From the NCBI GenBank assembly GCA_018907035.1, contig JACCIC010000125.1, positions 1,178,001-1,242,000 of the forward strand: a stretch of 64,000 nt of DNA, in the 5' to 3' direction. The DNA comes from Sycobia sp. Sy_11. Lineage: Eukaryota > Arthropoda > Insecta > Hymenoptera > Epichrysomallidae. The notes under the pieces are model-generated. The model ran no database searches, was not told the origin of the DNA, and saw only the letters and a list, made by a program, of their open reading frames with translations. This document shows positions 23,540-35,685 of the stretch, piece after piece. Positions within the stretch are counted from its first letter, which is position 1; each line of letters opens with the position of its first letter. The position numbers and the translations under genes are program-made.

Positions 23540-24569
23540 AAATATATGTGTTCGTTGCGTCACGCATTGTCGTGGTTACAACAATTTTTAGCAGATTTTA
23601 ATCTCTGCGCGCGTGTGTTTTTACAGAATCATCCCCGCTCTCGCATTCCACAGTCTCCCGGGCTATAATTTCCTGCCAGTCTGCGATATAGCCTGGCAGC
23701 CCTTTGAAATGGGAAACCATTATTTTTTAATTCTAGTTCCGTTGTAATGATGTTTGTCTCCTTCTCGCATAGGCTTTGGAGCCAGTCTTTGAAATCGTTT
23801 GGCGGGTTTGCCATCTTTTATTTATTTAATTGACGGAAAACTGGAGGGCGACAAACGAACAAATAAAAAAAACAACACGAGAAAGGGAGAACGGAACAGA
23901 AAAAAGACTCTGTGTTCTTTATTTATAATAATAAAAATAAAATAAAAAAATAGAACAGAGCGAGAAATTTTAAATCAATTAATTACAATTGCTAGATGAA
24001 TTGCAAAATTAATTAATCCACTAGACGGACAACAAATTTCTTGGTCGTACTCCAGTAATTGGAAAACATCAAAAATAATAGAAATCAATTCAAGAAATTG
24101 ATTTTTATAAATATTTATTACTATTTTCATGTTCAGAAATTTAACACTTACTATAAGAACACTAAATTAATGAATAGTAATTCAAAATTGGTAATGTAAA
24201 TGTATAATATATAGTGCAAAAAGCACGAACTAAATAAAATCCTTTTATCAAATCTTTCGATATAACTGACTTTTCTTCAACTTTGTGAGGCTTTTCCTAT
24301 TCAAAATAATTTGTTAAATTTAATTTATTATCACAAATGACAACTAAATCCTTGGAATATTTAATCTAAAGTAAATCAATTGCCCTACTATTGTATACAA
24401 AATTCTTTTGAATCCTATGTACCCTCTTTCTTGTATGTTAAAACTTAATTCGTTTCAACATTAAGAAAGTATTTATTAGAATTTACTAATTTGTTTTTTT
24501 GAATACAAAAATACTACATATATACACACGCGCGCACACACACACGCACGCACACGCACATAGACACAC

Positions 24570-24610
<41 letters not shown>

Positions 24611-24657
24611 ATAGACTTTGGGTGCCGAAATAAAGAAAAGAAACACTACACACATTT

Positions 24658-24708
<51 letters not shown>

Positions 24709-24845
24709 GTGTACAGTGTTCTTTACTTAAAACTCTGATGTTCAAATTTCGACCTTCCTCATTTTGACGTATTGTAATGTGTGTGTGTGTGTGTGTTTGT
24801 AAAGAGCATATCCATAAATAGTATTAATATTTCATCTGTAGGTAA

Positions 24846-24885
<40 letters not shown>

Positions 24886-25636
24886 GTCTATATGCGCAGT
24901 TGTTTTCTCTTTCACTCGGTCCTTCACTTCCCCTACTTCCCCTCTTCGGCATTGTGCCTGCCTGCCACCTTGCCCCTCCCCTTAAGAACAGTCTGTACTC
25001 GCATCCGCCGTTTCTCCTTCATTGCTTTAGATGTGTTATTTCTATTATTTTCTATTCGGATATTTTTCAGCAGTGCACTGCAATTACGGATAATCGAAAT
25101 CACAGATGGACCTTGTTCGGCCACCTATCACAGTAGGCTGTGGCGCCAATTTGGAACCATTGATTTACATGGGCTCTGACAATCTTGGTTCATCTCTGCT
25201 ATATAATGACCTCCCCTCGTAAATCAAATAAAATAATTAATAAATTATAATTAAAATTAATTACAATATGTAACTAACAAGACTATTAATAATATTAGGA
25301 TATTTAAGTAATAATAAGATTCATCAAATTATTTTGAAGTTTTGTAAGTTCGAAGCTCGACAAAAGGATAAATCGAACGATATCCCTAATGTATTCATCT
25401 TTCGTCATAATACCTCCAGGTCGTATCACAATGAATGACCACGATGGAATATACCAGACAATATACCGAGGAAAGATTTAAAAAATAAGAAGACCGACAA
25501 ATAGTAACATGTCGAAAAACCCGTAGGGAGTAGGGAAAATGAGTCTACTCTAAAACCCCTTACGAAATGACTTCACAAAATAACAGAGAGAATAAAAAGA
25601 GAGAAGACGACTTTCTACGTCAATGCCGTTGAATTC
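23540..25636. other. leader of gypsy A, then AT-rich DNA with microsatellites
   Basis: 23540-23950 probably holds the leader of element A, with a 61-codon minus-strand frame at 23629-23814 (start MANPPNDFKDWLQSL) just upstream of gag. I could not find the LTR boundary or primer-binding site. From 24000 on, the DNA is AT-rich. Microsatellites: CA/CG-rich and GA (24522-24606), TA (24661-24706), TG (24778-24796), TA (24849-24883). No gene is recognised. Confidence 0.45.
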
Positions 25637-26316
25637 TTTAAGTACATATGATGAAATTTGACCCGGTTATGTGCATTTCAACTCCACGCGTAAACTGAAT
25701 CGGTAAAATTTGTTTTCCTATGTAGGTACAGCCTTTCTTGCCGTTCGTGTGAAATTTGAAAAAATCATGAATTGTCTGCCCACAATTCCGGTCGTTTACG
25801 ACGAACTGCTTCACGTAGAGGGCTCAAACGGCCAAGTAGTACTCCTTATTGACCGTTTGACCTCCTGGAACGAATTCATGGTGAACCACCCCATAATATT
25901 CGAAGAAAACGATGGCATTACCTTGATTTTTGATGGATGGACGATTTGCATGCGGTAAGTTTTCAATGACTTCACGAACTTCACTGAATGCTTTGTGCCA
26001 CTCAAATACTTGCGCTCGCGATGAAGTAGACTCCCCAAAACACTTCTGCAAACCTTCAACGATTTCGCAGCCGTAATTCTATTGAAACACAAAATTTGAA
26101 GCAAACTCATTGATCAACTTGTTTTTCCATAGTCAATATCGCCAGACGAACTTTTAACATCGTTAGAAAACAGGTGAAAAACACACACTAGTGGCGCTCA
26201 AATTTTGCACGGACATCAAGAAAGGTTGTACCGATATAGGAAAAAAAAATTTTACGGATTCAGTTTACGTGCGGGGTTTAAATGTACCAGTCCGAGATAA
26301 TCATATGGTACTACTG
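25637..26316 (-). mobile_element. internally deleted mariner with long terminal inverted repeats
   Basis: The ends 25674-25757 and 26200-26284 are inverted repeats of about 85 bp at roughly 80% identity, and similarity may extend outward to the 'tcatatg' near 25643 and 26300. Inside, the minus strand reads a mariner transposase that goes from the N-terminal DNA-binding part (AQVFEWHKAFSEV, ENLPHANRPS) straight into the catalytic middle (FFEYYGVVHHEFVPGGQTVN, KEYYLAV, RKRPELWADNS). The first catalytic Asp region is therefore missing. Soon after this the right-hand inverted repeat begins. This is a nonautonomous, foldback-like derivative. Confidence 0.75.
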
Positions 26317-29189
26317 TTCATTATTGATGTCCCCGATATCTCGCATTGTCCCGATCCTTTTCAGAACATCGCATCTCCCCTCTCTCTTTCTGCGTGCATG
26401 ATAAGCAAATAGCTGCGTACGTACCCCGCGCAGTATGTACATTTTATATCCCCGTTTTTATAGAACCCTCTCGAGACTGGAGTCGTAGCCGCCAGCACTA
26501 TGTACATATAATATGTAAATGTACATATAATATAATAACCTTCTCATTAGATGCAGATTTTTGAGTAATTGCCTCTTTGTAACCTAAGTTGCAGCCGAGA
26601 AGTCCAAGAAGTCGTCAAGGCTGCACCTTCAGCCCGTATAAGATAAGTAACCGCTCTTGTGCGAACGCGGTTATTTATTATTTATATTATATTATATATA
26701 TAGTTACCATAAAATAATTTTTTAATTAATTTACAACAAATTTATTCAACTATACTTACAAATTTCAATATCAAATTCAATCTATATAATATTCTGTCAT
26801 ATAAATTTATAACTATCAATCTGACATATTAAAAAATATAGTTGAAAATAAACACTTTGTTTTTCTGTTGCTTTTTTGAAGCTTCTACTGGCTGGACCAA
26901 CTCTTCATCCTCCTTCCATTTTCCTGTAAGATCATAAGGAAAATATAGTCTTGCGTTGCCTTAATTTCAAAATGAAAACATTTGTTGTCCTCTAATAATG
27001 CGAGTACTTGTATATTCTTTATAATCTATATTAAATCTATGTCAAATCTGCAGGATTCGTCAACGTTCTTAAGTTTGTTATATGAAATTGTTATAGCATC
27101 AGCTAAACACAAGATGCTTAATTCCAAGATGCTTAATTCTCAAAATTAAAAACAATTGAGCAGCAGTTCCTTTTTGATCTTCAATATACTATGAATTTCA
27201 CTTATTATTCACATAATCTTACTGAAGCTGCAAGTTCCCGTATCCCTAGAGCAGATATTTTCCTGTGTGCTTATAACAAATTTTTTCAAAATAGTTTTCC
27301 GCTTCGATACGCAGAAAATTTAAATTTTTCACTATGCCTACCTATTCCAAGTTTGTTAATATCATTGGATTGCTAGTGACAAAATTCGCAGAATTTTTAC
27401 TGTTACAGCATTGCGACATTGTATAAGTATTAGTGGGAAATAATAACTCTAGCTTGACACTTGCAATGCAAGCTACAGAAAAATGCTTTCAACATATATT
27501 TTCAATTAGAAAGTTTAAACACCACTTACTCTTTTTTTCTCTTTCAGTACCCCTTTGCGTTTCCTCCGACTTACTATGATCGCGTTGGTATTCTTATACA
27601 AGGTCCCTGGCTTCTCTCAGAGTTATTTCAAGCAGTACAGGAGGACGTTTCTATAATACTTTTTATTACCATTTTCTATATTTCGTGTAAAGGTAGAATA
27701 AAGGAAGCTTTTCCTATAAAAGCCAGACATTTCAGTCGAAATTCTATTTTTTAAATCATCACAACATCAATGAATAGTCTGTTATACGAGTTTAATCTTA
27801 CTTCTATTACGCATACATTAAAAATAACTGATCTCATCAATTTTTCGCAATTTCGACGATGATTTTCATGCATCTAAGATATAATATATCAAAATATATA
27901 TTTATCATATCCAAGATTAATAAATATATATTTTATATTGCTTATATAAAGTATAATGTATGATAAGTGCAGTACCTAATTTCAGAAGCTTTCGATAATG
28001 AAGAATACTTTAAGTTCCTGGGAATTTTAATTTTGTTGAGAAATTTTTGCAGATATCCTTTTTTTAAACATCTTTTTCATAGGTCTTTCGAACATTTTCT
28101 AAATAATTGCTAATTGTTTTATCAATGCTTTAGTATGGTATATAGTGAGAACACGACGGTAACCCATGATAAATACGTTCTAGGCATTGATTCTCACTCT
28201 TTTGTTTCTCAGAAACAATACACAGACTTTCTTCGCTACTTGACACAAATAAACTATTGGCGCATCGTCTTCAAGAGTAATTATTGCAACTGCATTCAAA
28301 ATAAATTCGTTCGAAGATTAGTTCAACATAATGAGTAAGAATGATTTTTTTTAGTCTTGTGATTGCTTTTATCGACACATCTATACGGTTTACAAGGTTT
28401 TTCTTTATAATAAAGGTCTCTGTAACAAATAAAATTTTGAGGCTGCTCTAACTTTACAAGAAACACGAATCAGTAGGTTTACACAGATTTCAACATATTC
28501 TTCATAGATGTCAACATAATTTAGTATCTTCGTTCAAATTTCAACATATTCATATATAAATATCAATCTCAAAATTCTTCGCCTTTTGATGTGCGTGTGT
28601 GGGGAAGGGGGCTTGTTATTATTTGTTTTTTTAGTCTTTAAATGTTGCTTATCTTTATCTAGTAATCTTGGGGTAAGTAATATATAGTTAATTTATTTTT
28701 TGAAATGTATATACTGTTCTAAATATATTAAATTATATTGTTTTGTAAGAGTGTCGTAAGGCATTATGGCGTTATTAAAATATTATTAAGATGCCATTGA
28801 ACGGCTGCATGAATTATTTCTGTGGCATCTAGAAATATGGTCGATAACGAGGATATCGTTCGATGGATTAATCAATCCATCGCATAATCATGCGTCTGCA
28901 AGAATCGATATCAGATATAATGAAAAATACTTTTGTCCGAGAAATAACGTTGCCTTATACTTGCAAATCATTTTGAAAGCATCTTTTGTAAATTAAATAG
29001 TTATGCTAAGAAAGGTGGCAACTTATTGCAAAAGAAGGTCGATAAGGAAACTTGCAGTTGAATGATATTGTATCTGCTTTAAACAAATTAAGCATTTAGT
29101 GTTGATATTTATAGAAAATGTAGTTTTGATGATACACAGTCCAAATACCAAAGCTATAGATAAGTAGATGAAGAAATACAACCATCACC
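26317..29189. other. AT-rich stretch; no gene assigned
   Basis: Several small open frames (27191-27376, 27461-27754, 28114-28338 on plus) show no family match. A minus-strand frame near 26830-26965 reads GKWKEDEELVQPVEASKKQQ after an acceptor-like TTACAG, but it has no partner exon. A 22-bp perfect hairpin (cgatggatt/aatccatcg) lies at 28861-28882. The right end may contain the unrecognised N-terminus of the polymerase relic that follows. Confidence 0.35.
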
Positions 29190-29779
29190 TACTCAATGGC
29201 TCATGCTACAATTACAACATTCTCGATAAAAATAGTACAAATCTATAAGAAATTAAAACCAGTAAATCTAATTACAAATATTGATATCTTAAACCATGCA
29301 AAAGCAAAAATTTGTCATATTTGTAAAAAAGATTTTTATTGTACAGATACAAAAGTTCAAAATCATTGTCATATCGCAGGATGATAAATATTTATTAAAG
29401 ATTTATGCAACCAGTTTCATAATATTTAAATGTCAATTACAGATATCCTATGTATAAATAATCTAATTAAAATTAGAATGATTCAAAAGTCATATCAGTT
29501 ATATTCCATAATTTATCAGGATGTGATTTAAATTTATTCATTAAAGAGTCATCAATAAATGTTTAATGTTGAGTATATCTACTATCAGAAAATAAGGAAA
29601 ACACATGGACATAGACATTAGTTTCAGATTTATTGAGTCAATTCCCTTTATGCCTTATTCCCTCGACAAATTAGTATCGTATCTAGAAGAGCAACGTATT
29701 TCAGAAAATATTTATAACAGGGATTTTCAGGCAACGATAAAATTTTTATTTTTAATAAATATCCTTTTTAATGGAAAAA

Positions 29780-30690
29780 TGACATTTATGATGTAAAATG
29801 AATACATGTTCGCTTCATCAAAATTTTTTTTGTCTTTTCTAATTACTTTTTCCCATTTTTCTGCCAATATGGCAATACCGTGGCAAAACAACGATGGCGG
29901 TTTCGAGGCGATACAATCATCCACAAATTCTCGCACTTCTTGAACATGCTGCAAGTGCGTATCAACGATGTAGTACTGCATCGATCTGAATAGGTGGTAA
30001 TCAGAACTATTGATCGCGATTGCTGACCTATGCTCGATCGATTTCTGTTGAAAATTATTCAGTTGGTGTGTGTGTATATTTCAGTAGTGACGGTTTGATT
30101 CGGTTTTAGCAGCTCCTGGTACAGCACATCCTATTGGTCCCACCAAATGCAGAGCAATACCGTTTGGCCATGGATGTTTCGTCTTGGTGTAGTCATCATA
30201 TTTTGAGTCATCATTCATCACATTTTGTGCTTAGGATTGTCATAGTAGATCCACGTTTTATCAGTAGTCACATTACGCCATAGAAAAATCTTCTTTTCTT
30301 GCCTGGAAAGCAAAGACAGTGCAATGTTTAATCGATCCATATGTCATCAATGTGTGGCATCTATTTTCCTTCTTTATGAATTTTTTCAAATCCCATGTAA
30401 ACGTTTGCCAACTGCTCTTGCACTGACTCCTAACTTCTTAGCGAGTTCATACTGCGTTTGAGCTGAGTTTTCGTCCAATAATGCTTGCAATTCCATATCT
30501 CCAAGGTTTTCGCTTGTCCTGAATGTTCTTTGTCATTAACATCAGTATTTCCACTTCTAAACCTATGAAACCACTCTTTCTATGTTTTAAATGATCGAGC
30601 ATATTCGCCATAACATTGTTGAAGTAATCGTTTTTGCTACACTTTTTTTCAAATCAAAATAGTGCAAAAGGACATGTCGAAAAACTATTT
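29780..30690 (-). pseudogene. mariner transposase pseudogene inserted in the polymerase relic
   Basis: The minus strand gives the DNA-binding part (MELQALLDENSAQTQYELA near 30430-30500, then GVSARAVGKRLHG), the first catalytic block (TTDKTWIYYDN near 30240-30280), 'CIWWDQ' and 'YQELLKPNQTVTTEIYTHQL', and then the C-terminus (SDYHLFRSM..., FVDDCIASKPPSL, WEKVIRKDKKNFD at 29790-29990). The segment containing HDNARPH and 'YSPDLAPSD' has been deleted near 30020. Frame changes are present. The element lies antisense to the polymerase relic. Confidence 0.8.
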
Positions 30691-31221
30691 ATCGCTTTTT
30701 ATTTTTCACTGATCAAGAAATTATAATGTTTACAAAAATAACGTAACTCGGCGTTTATTCAGATTTATTAGAAAGCAGATGTATTGCTTCTTCTTACAGA
30801 TATTGATATGCTCATGTTTATTCAAAAAGACATTGAAGATATTATTAGCTAATATTCTAATGGATGTGAAAAAGCAAAGAATAAATACATCAGTAGTAAA
30901 TTTAATAAAATGGGATAAAATAAATGAAGAAATGAAGAAAAATAAATAAATTTTATGAAAGAAACAATTTTTACAGTTCGCCTATAACACAATATCTTCC
31001 TGACGGAATATTGGCATGTGTTCAGGATATAGAGAATGAACGCAATTTTTTCAATACAGTAGAAGACTCTTTTATAAGATACATACTAGAAGTCGATTTA
31101 AAACATCCTGAAAATATACAGGATTCACATAAAGATCTGCCTCCGTGCTCCAAAAATATTTCACCTCCAGAAAATATAATGAAAAACTTATTATCGAGAT
31201 TATGCGATAAAAAGCGTTATA

Positions 31222-32523
31222 TTAGGTTGTCAAATATCTCCCTTCTGCTGTTTTGCTCTTCATTCAATGCTTCATAAAAAGTGTTACAGTGGTCGAATTT
31301 ACTTCAAGCATGCGCCGTTTTCTTCGACAATCTGTTTCTATCTAGACGGCAACTTCATAATATGCCTCTCGTAGAAACCCCTCTCCTTATTTGCGAAGAA
31401 CTCGGACAGCCAGTTTTCACAAGTCTCTTTTGAGTCCAACTTTACACCACCAAGGGTGTTCGACATGGACAGGAACAGGTGATAATTACTCGGCGCTATA
31501 TCCGGGCTATATGGTGGATGCGATAAAACCTCCCATCCGTACTCCCGTAGCTTCTAACGAGCCATCAACGAAATGTGTGGTCTGGCGTTGTCCTGGTGGA
31601 TCACTACATCCTTCCTGTTGACCAATTGTGCACGCTTCTGGTCGATAGCCTGATTCAAGCCGTCCAGTTGTTCACAGCAGATGGTAGAATTAAGCGTTTG
31701 GCCATATGGGAGCAGTTCATAGTGGATGATTCCCTCCCAATCCCACCAAACACACAGCAAAACCTTCCTGGCCGTCAATCCCGGCTTAACCACTATTTGG
31801 GACGGTCCACCGGCCTTGGATCACAACTGTTTTCGCTTGATATTGTCCTATGTGATCCATTTTCCGTCGCCAGTCACCATCCGCTTTAAAATGGGTTGAG
31901 TTCGTTCCGTTTCAGCAGCACATCGCAGGTGTTGATTCAGTCCAGAAGGTTTTTTTGCGTTCAATCATACAGCACCCAAACATTAAGCTTTTTTTGTATC
32001 CAGCCTGCTGTAGATGATGTAAAATGGTTTGGTGACAAACTCTCATCTCCTGGGCGATATCACGAGATGCCACATGCGGGTCTAACTCGATCAATTTCAT
32101 GATTTGATCAGTATTCGTCGTCACAGTTCTTTCCGCTGGCTTATCCATGGTGTCGTTTTCACCGGTTCTGAATCGTCGAAACCATTCCCTTACGGTTCGA
32201 AGTAATAGCGTGCCATCCTCCAATACACCATTAATCTCACGGAATGTTTCTCTAGCGGATTAGCCTTTGACGAAGGAAAACTTTAAAATAGCGCGAATTT
32301 CGGCGTTAGTGAACTCCATGTTTACACGTCTATAACTTTTGAACGCTATATCCAAACTAATCATCCATAGCGGCATTTTATGTTCATGTCATTTATGCGT
32401 CATGTTATGTCAAAACATTTCAAATGATGTATAATATTGCCAAATACGAGCTCTGTAGCGCTTTGTACATAGCCGTGAAATTCATAAGACAAAAAGGCTG
32501 AAGGGAGATATTTGATAACCTAA
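31222..32523 (-). mobile_element. 1302-bp mariner with paired terminal inverted repeats and TA target duplication
   Basis: The left end TTAGGTTGTCAAATATCTCC and the right end, read inward, TTAGGTTATCAAATATCTCC match at 19 of 20 bases and continue with further similarity. Each end is flanked by a TA (31220-31221 and 32524-32525), the expected mariner target-site duplication. Length is typical of a full mariner. It sits within the family-B polymerase relic. Removing the element and one TA brings the host reading frame back into register. Confidence 0.9.
31299..32319 (-). pseudogene. mariner transposase (nearly full length, disabled)
   Basis: Starts at an ATG at 32319 (MEFTNAEIRAILKFSFVKG) and ends with TAA at 31299-31301, about 340 codons, normal for the family. 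The N-terminal DNA-binding half (VREWFRRFRTGENDTMDKPA, ELDPHVASRDIAQEM) covers 31912-32300. Then, in another frame, come 'LTARKVLLCVWWDWEGIIHY', 'HQDNARPHISLMA', a stop, 'PPYSPDIAPSNYHLF' (third catalytic Asp changed to Asn) and the 'GFYERHIMKLP' C-terminus. There are stops after FVKG and LMAR and frame changes near 31900, and the DETW region is weak. Inactive, though structurally almost whole. Confidence 0.85.
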
Positions 32524-33055
32524 TATTATTCATTGTCGAGCCTTGCAACAAGCACTTCAATATGGCTTACGCTTAAAAAATATACAGGGTATTACAAATT
32601 TGACTAGTAGTAGTTCAGTAAAATTGATTGAATTACGAAGTAAAATGTATAATATGAAAATTAAAGGAGAAAGCTAAGTCAAGAAAGCGAAGTATATTAA
32701 TAGTGTAGTAGAGACAAATAAAATGAGTATTAAAGATTATGTACAATACTTGAAAGAAAAAACCATCATATATAAAGACCAATATAGTATTGGTTCAAGA
32801 ATTTATCTTTTTAAAACGGAAAATCAAAATAAAATCGCTTTGAATTCTTTGGAAGATAAGATAATTTTTTATCATGAACGTATATTAAATGGACGAGTCG
32901 TTAGAGGTGCAAGAAATGACACAGTAACTAAATACAAACTACAATTCTGTACTAGAAGACTATCAATCGGAATAGAAGAAGACGAAGATTTCTTTAACAT
33001 AAATGTGTATTCAATGGATGAGTCAGTAGAGAGACGAAAGATGACACTGTAAATG

Positions 33056-34760
33056 AACAAATACTACAACTGTGTACTGGACAATTGTCAATCAGAATAG
33101 AAGTTGGCGAAGACAGTAGTCGCTTAGTGCAACGCTCAACTGAACATCACAACCTGTATGATAGATAAAGATTAGCTGAGCAAGTTAAAATAGGAATGGT
33201 GAACTGATAGGGAGATAGGTTCCGTAAACTATGGTGAAGCACATTCGATATAGAGACGATAAATTGAGAAGAGCTAGATCTTACGGAGGAGAGAGAACAA
33301 TCCCAAAACCGGGGTTTAGAGAACTTAGTCCTTTAGTGGCTAGTGCATGCTAGTCTAAGAGTTTTATTTTAAAAACAATTTATCGTTATTTTGTTATTGT
33401 TAATAACAAAAATAATTGAAGGAATGAAGGAAGGAAGGATGAGTAATTTAATTCTTAACAATCCGACCATGAGTAAGTTATAAAAATTAAGGTGTGAAAA
33501 GAGTGTGTCAGAAAAATAAGAATAGATTAGAAAAGTAGAAAAGAATGTGAAAAGTATGAAAGAAAGATGTATGAAAATCGGGAGTGCGATAAGTAAAAGC
33601 TCGAAATTGAAAAGGAAAAAAATAGAAGCAAGACGCGAAAAGAATAAATTGTAGAAACAGAGAAGTGCACGATCTCTGAAAAATTTCATAAGAAAAGTAG
33701 AAAATCTGAAAGAATAAAAGAATTCCTAGGAAAAAGAGAAAGCACGCGAAAAAGTCAGTTAGAAAGAATAGAAAGGAAGATAAAAATCAGAAAATAGATT
33801 CGAAGAAAGCCGAGAGTCGAAGCGGCGCCGCAGGCGCGCACGTGCAACTTTTTTCGCGTGAAGAATAGATAGAGAATGAGAGATGTGATGATGCGATGAT
33901 GTATGTATGAGTGTGAGCGGCGGAACTGTACTGCGGATTGAGCGAAGCATGGATGGTAGCGCGCATGTATGCTTGCGCGAGATAAGTCCACAAGCATCGA
34001 TAAACAATAGTATATGCATATACATATACTTAAACACAATACAAATTTTGCAAATGAATTAACTATTTAATAAATTGAATCAAATATTTTATATACACAT
34101 GAAACACAATAAGTACTAATTTATGTATTTATATGTGTCTAATGTAATAAGTGTAAAACACACTTATTAGCAATATTTTAAAATATTGCAAATATTAATT
34201 TAATTGTTGTTGAAATTATTTAAATTTTATATTGTCAAGTTAAATTTTGCAGACTGCACGTGTGTCATTTATGAAGGTACACATGTGAAATGGCAAATTT
34301 TAGAAGTTAAAGTTGATAATTAGTAAACATTTTTAAAGTAAAAGAATGTTGTTATATAGGAAAAATAGATAGATGGTGAAAAATTCAAACGCAGTATAGA
34401 GAAGCGAGTAGAAAGCTAGATAGTGTGCGCGACACTGCGACACTAATAGAAATCTCGTATTTGCATGCTATATGCAAGTGTGAGTGAACAGTGTGCTTGA
34501 CTATACAAGCGCACTGGAGAGGGAGCGAGAGAGCACGCGTGGCTACCAGCGTGCGCGAGTGAGTGAGACAGTGCGCTCTGCCATGCAGCCGCACTGAAGT
34601 GAGAGAGAGTGCATGCTTAACTACACTAGCGCACGGGAGTGGGTGAGACAGTGCGCTCTGCCATGCAGCCGCACTGAAGTGAGAGAGAGCGCATGCTTAA
34701 CTACACTAGCGCACGGGAGTGAGTGAGACAGCGCGCTAGACTGGTCAAGCACGTTGGAGT

Positions 34761-34801
<41 letters not shown>

Positions 34802-35645
34802 CGCAACCGACAACTTGCCTGGTGGAGTGAGAGAGAAAGAAGATGTATACCCGCGCGCGGTAGAGTGAGTGAGAGAGAGCATGCTTATTAAAACGCTGCT
34901 GAGTGAGAGAGAGGGAAAGGTAGAATACTCGCGCGCGGAAGATTAGATATTAATGCACGTGCTGCCGATATAGTATTAATTATGAATAAATTAATTATAA
35001 CAGATAATAAGTAAATTAGAATATATAAATTATTATATAGTTAAATAAACAAAATGTTTAAACGTTTATTTATTTGCGTAAGAATAAAGCATTTATGAAA
35101 TATAATAATGAAAGAACTAATAATCAATTATTTGAAGATTATTATTAAATAATTATTGATAAACAATTAATTGTTTAAACATTTGAAAACTGAATTTTTG
35201 TGAAATTTAAGGAGCGCGCGCGTACATGTAGAACAGAGTGTTGAAAAGCGTATACATGTATGTGCTGCTGTATACGTCTGCAGTAGTGCATACACGCTTA
35301 TGTATTCGTATATCTAAAGCATACATATATGTATATATAGGTGTTAAGACAGTCGGCGCGTAGGATATATTCTGCATGTAAGATCAGAGTCAATGTTAAA
35401 GTATGTGTGTGTAACATGCGGATGTGAAAGTCGGTATATATGTGAGAACGCGTGCATGCAATACAGTACGTGTGCATATTCTATATAGTTATAGATAGAT
35501 ATAGTAAGATACACCGCAGAACCACTCGGACCGAAGCATGTGTATACCTGTGTGCACGACATGTATGTGTGAGTCTAGCCAACACTGCTGTGAGTGGTGT
35601 GCTTCTGCACGCTGCCCCAGTGATCGTGCGTCAAGAGAGAAAGAG

Positions 35646-35685
<40 letters not shown>

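Larger units (their letters stand above)
29190..33055 (+). pseudogene. Polinton/Maverick-like family-B DNA polymerase relic, interrupted by two mariners
   Basis: Plus-strand blocks follow the order of the DNA_pol_B_2 family. A Cys/His motif (CHICKKDF ... NHCHIAG, 29313-29384) comes first, then 'FHNLSGCDLNLFIKE' (29504 onward, exonuclease region), then 'RFIESIPFMPYSLDKL' at 29626. After mariner 29780-30690, 'LLTDIDMLMFIQKD' begins at 30785, then 'YILEVDLKHPENI' and 'KNLLSRLCDKK' up to 31219. After mariner 31222-32523 comes 'ALQQALQYGLRLKK', and then, with the palm and its catalytic motifs deleted, the C-terminal block 'SIKDYVQYLKEK ... QNKIAL' (32723-33052). Many stops and frameshifts. The role in the family is protein-primed replication of the element. 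Confidence 0.75.

Noticed and set aside
33369..33689. 106-codon Phe/Leu-rich minus-strand ORF that looks membrane-like
   Set aside because: It is the reverse reading of a purine-rich stretch, so the hydrophobic composition is a compositional artefact.
34485..34745. CRISPR-like array
   Set aside because: An 80-bp period with no unique spacers, in an insect-type genome; it is a minisatellite.
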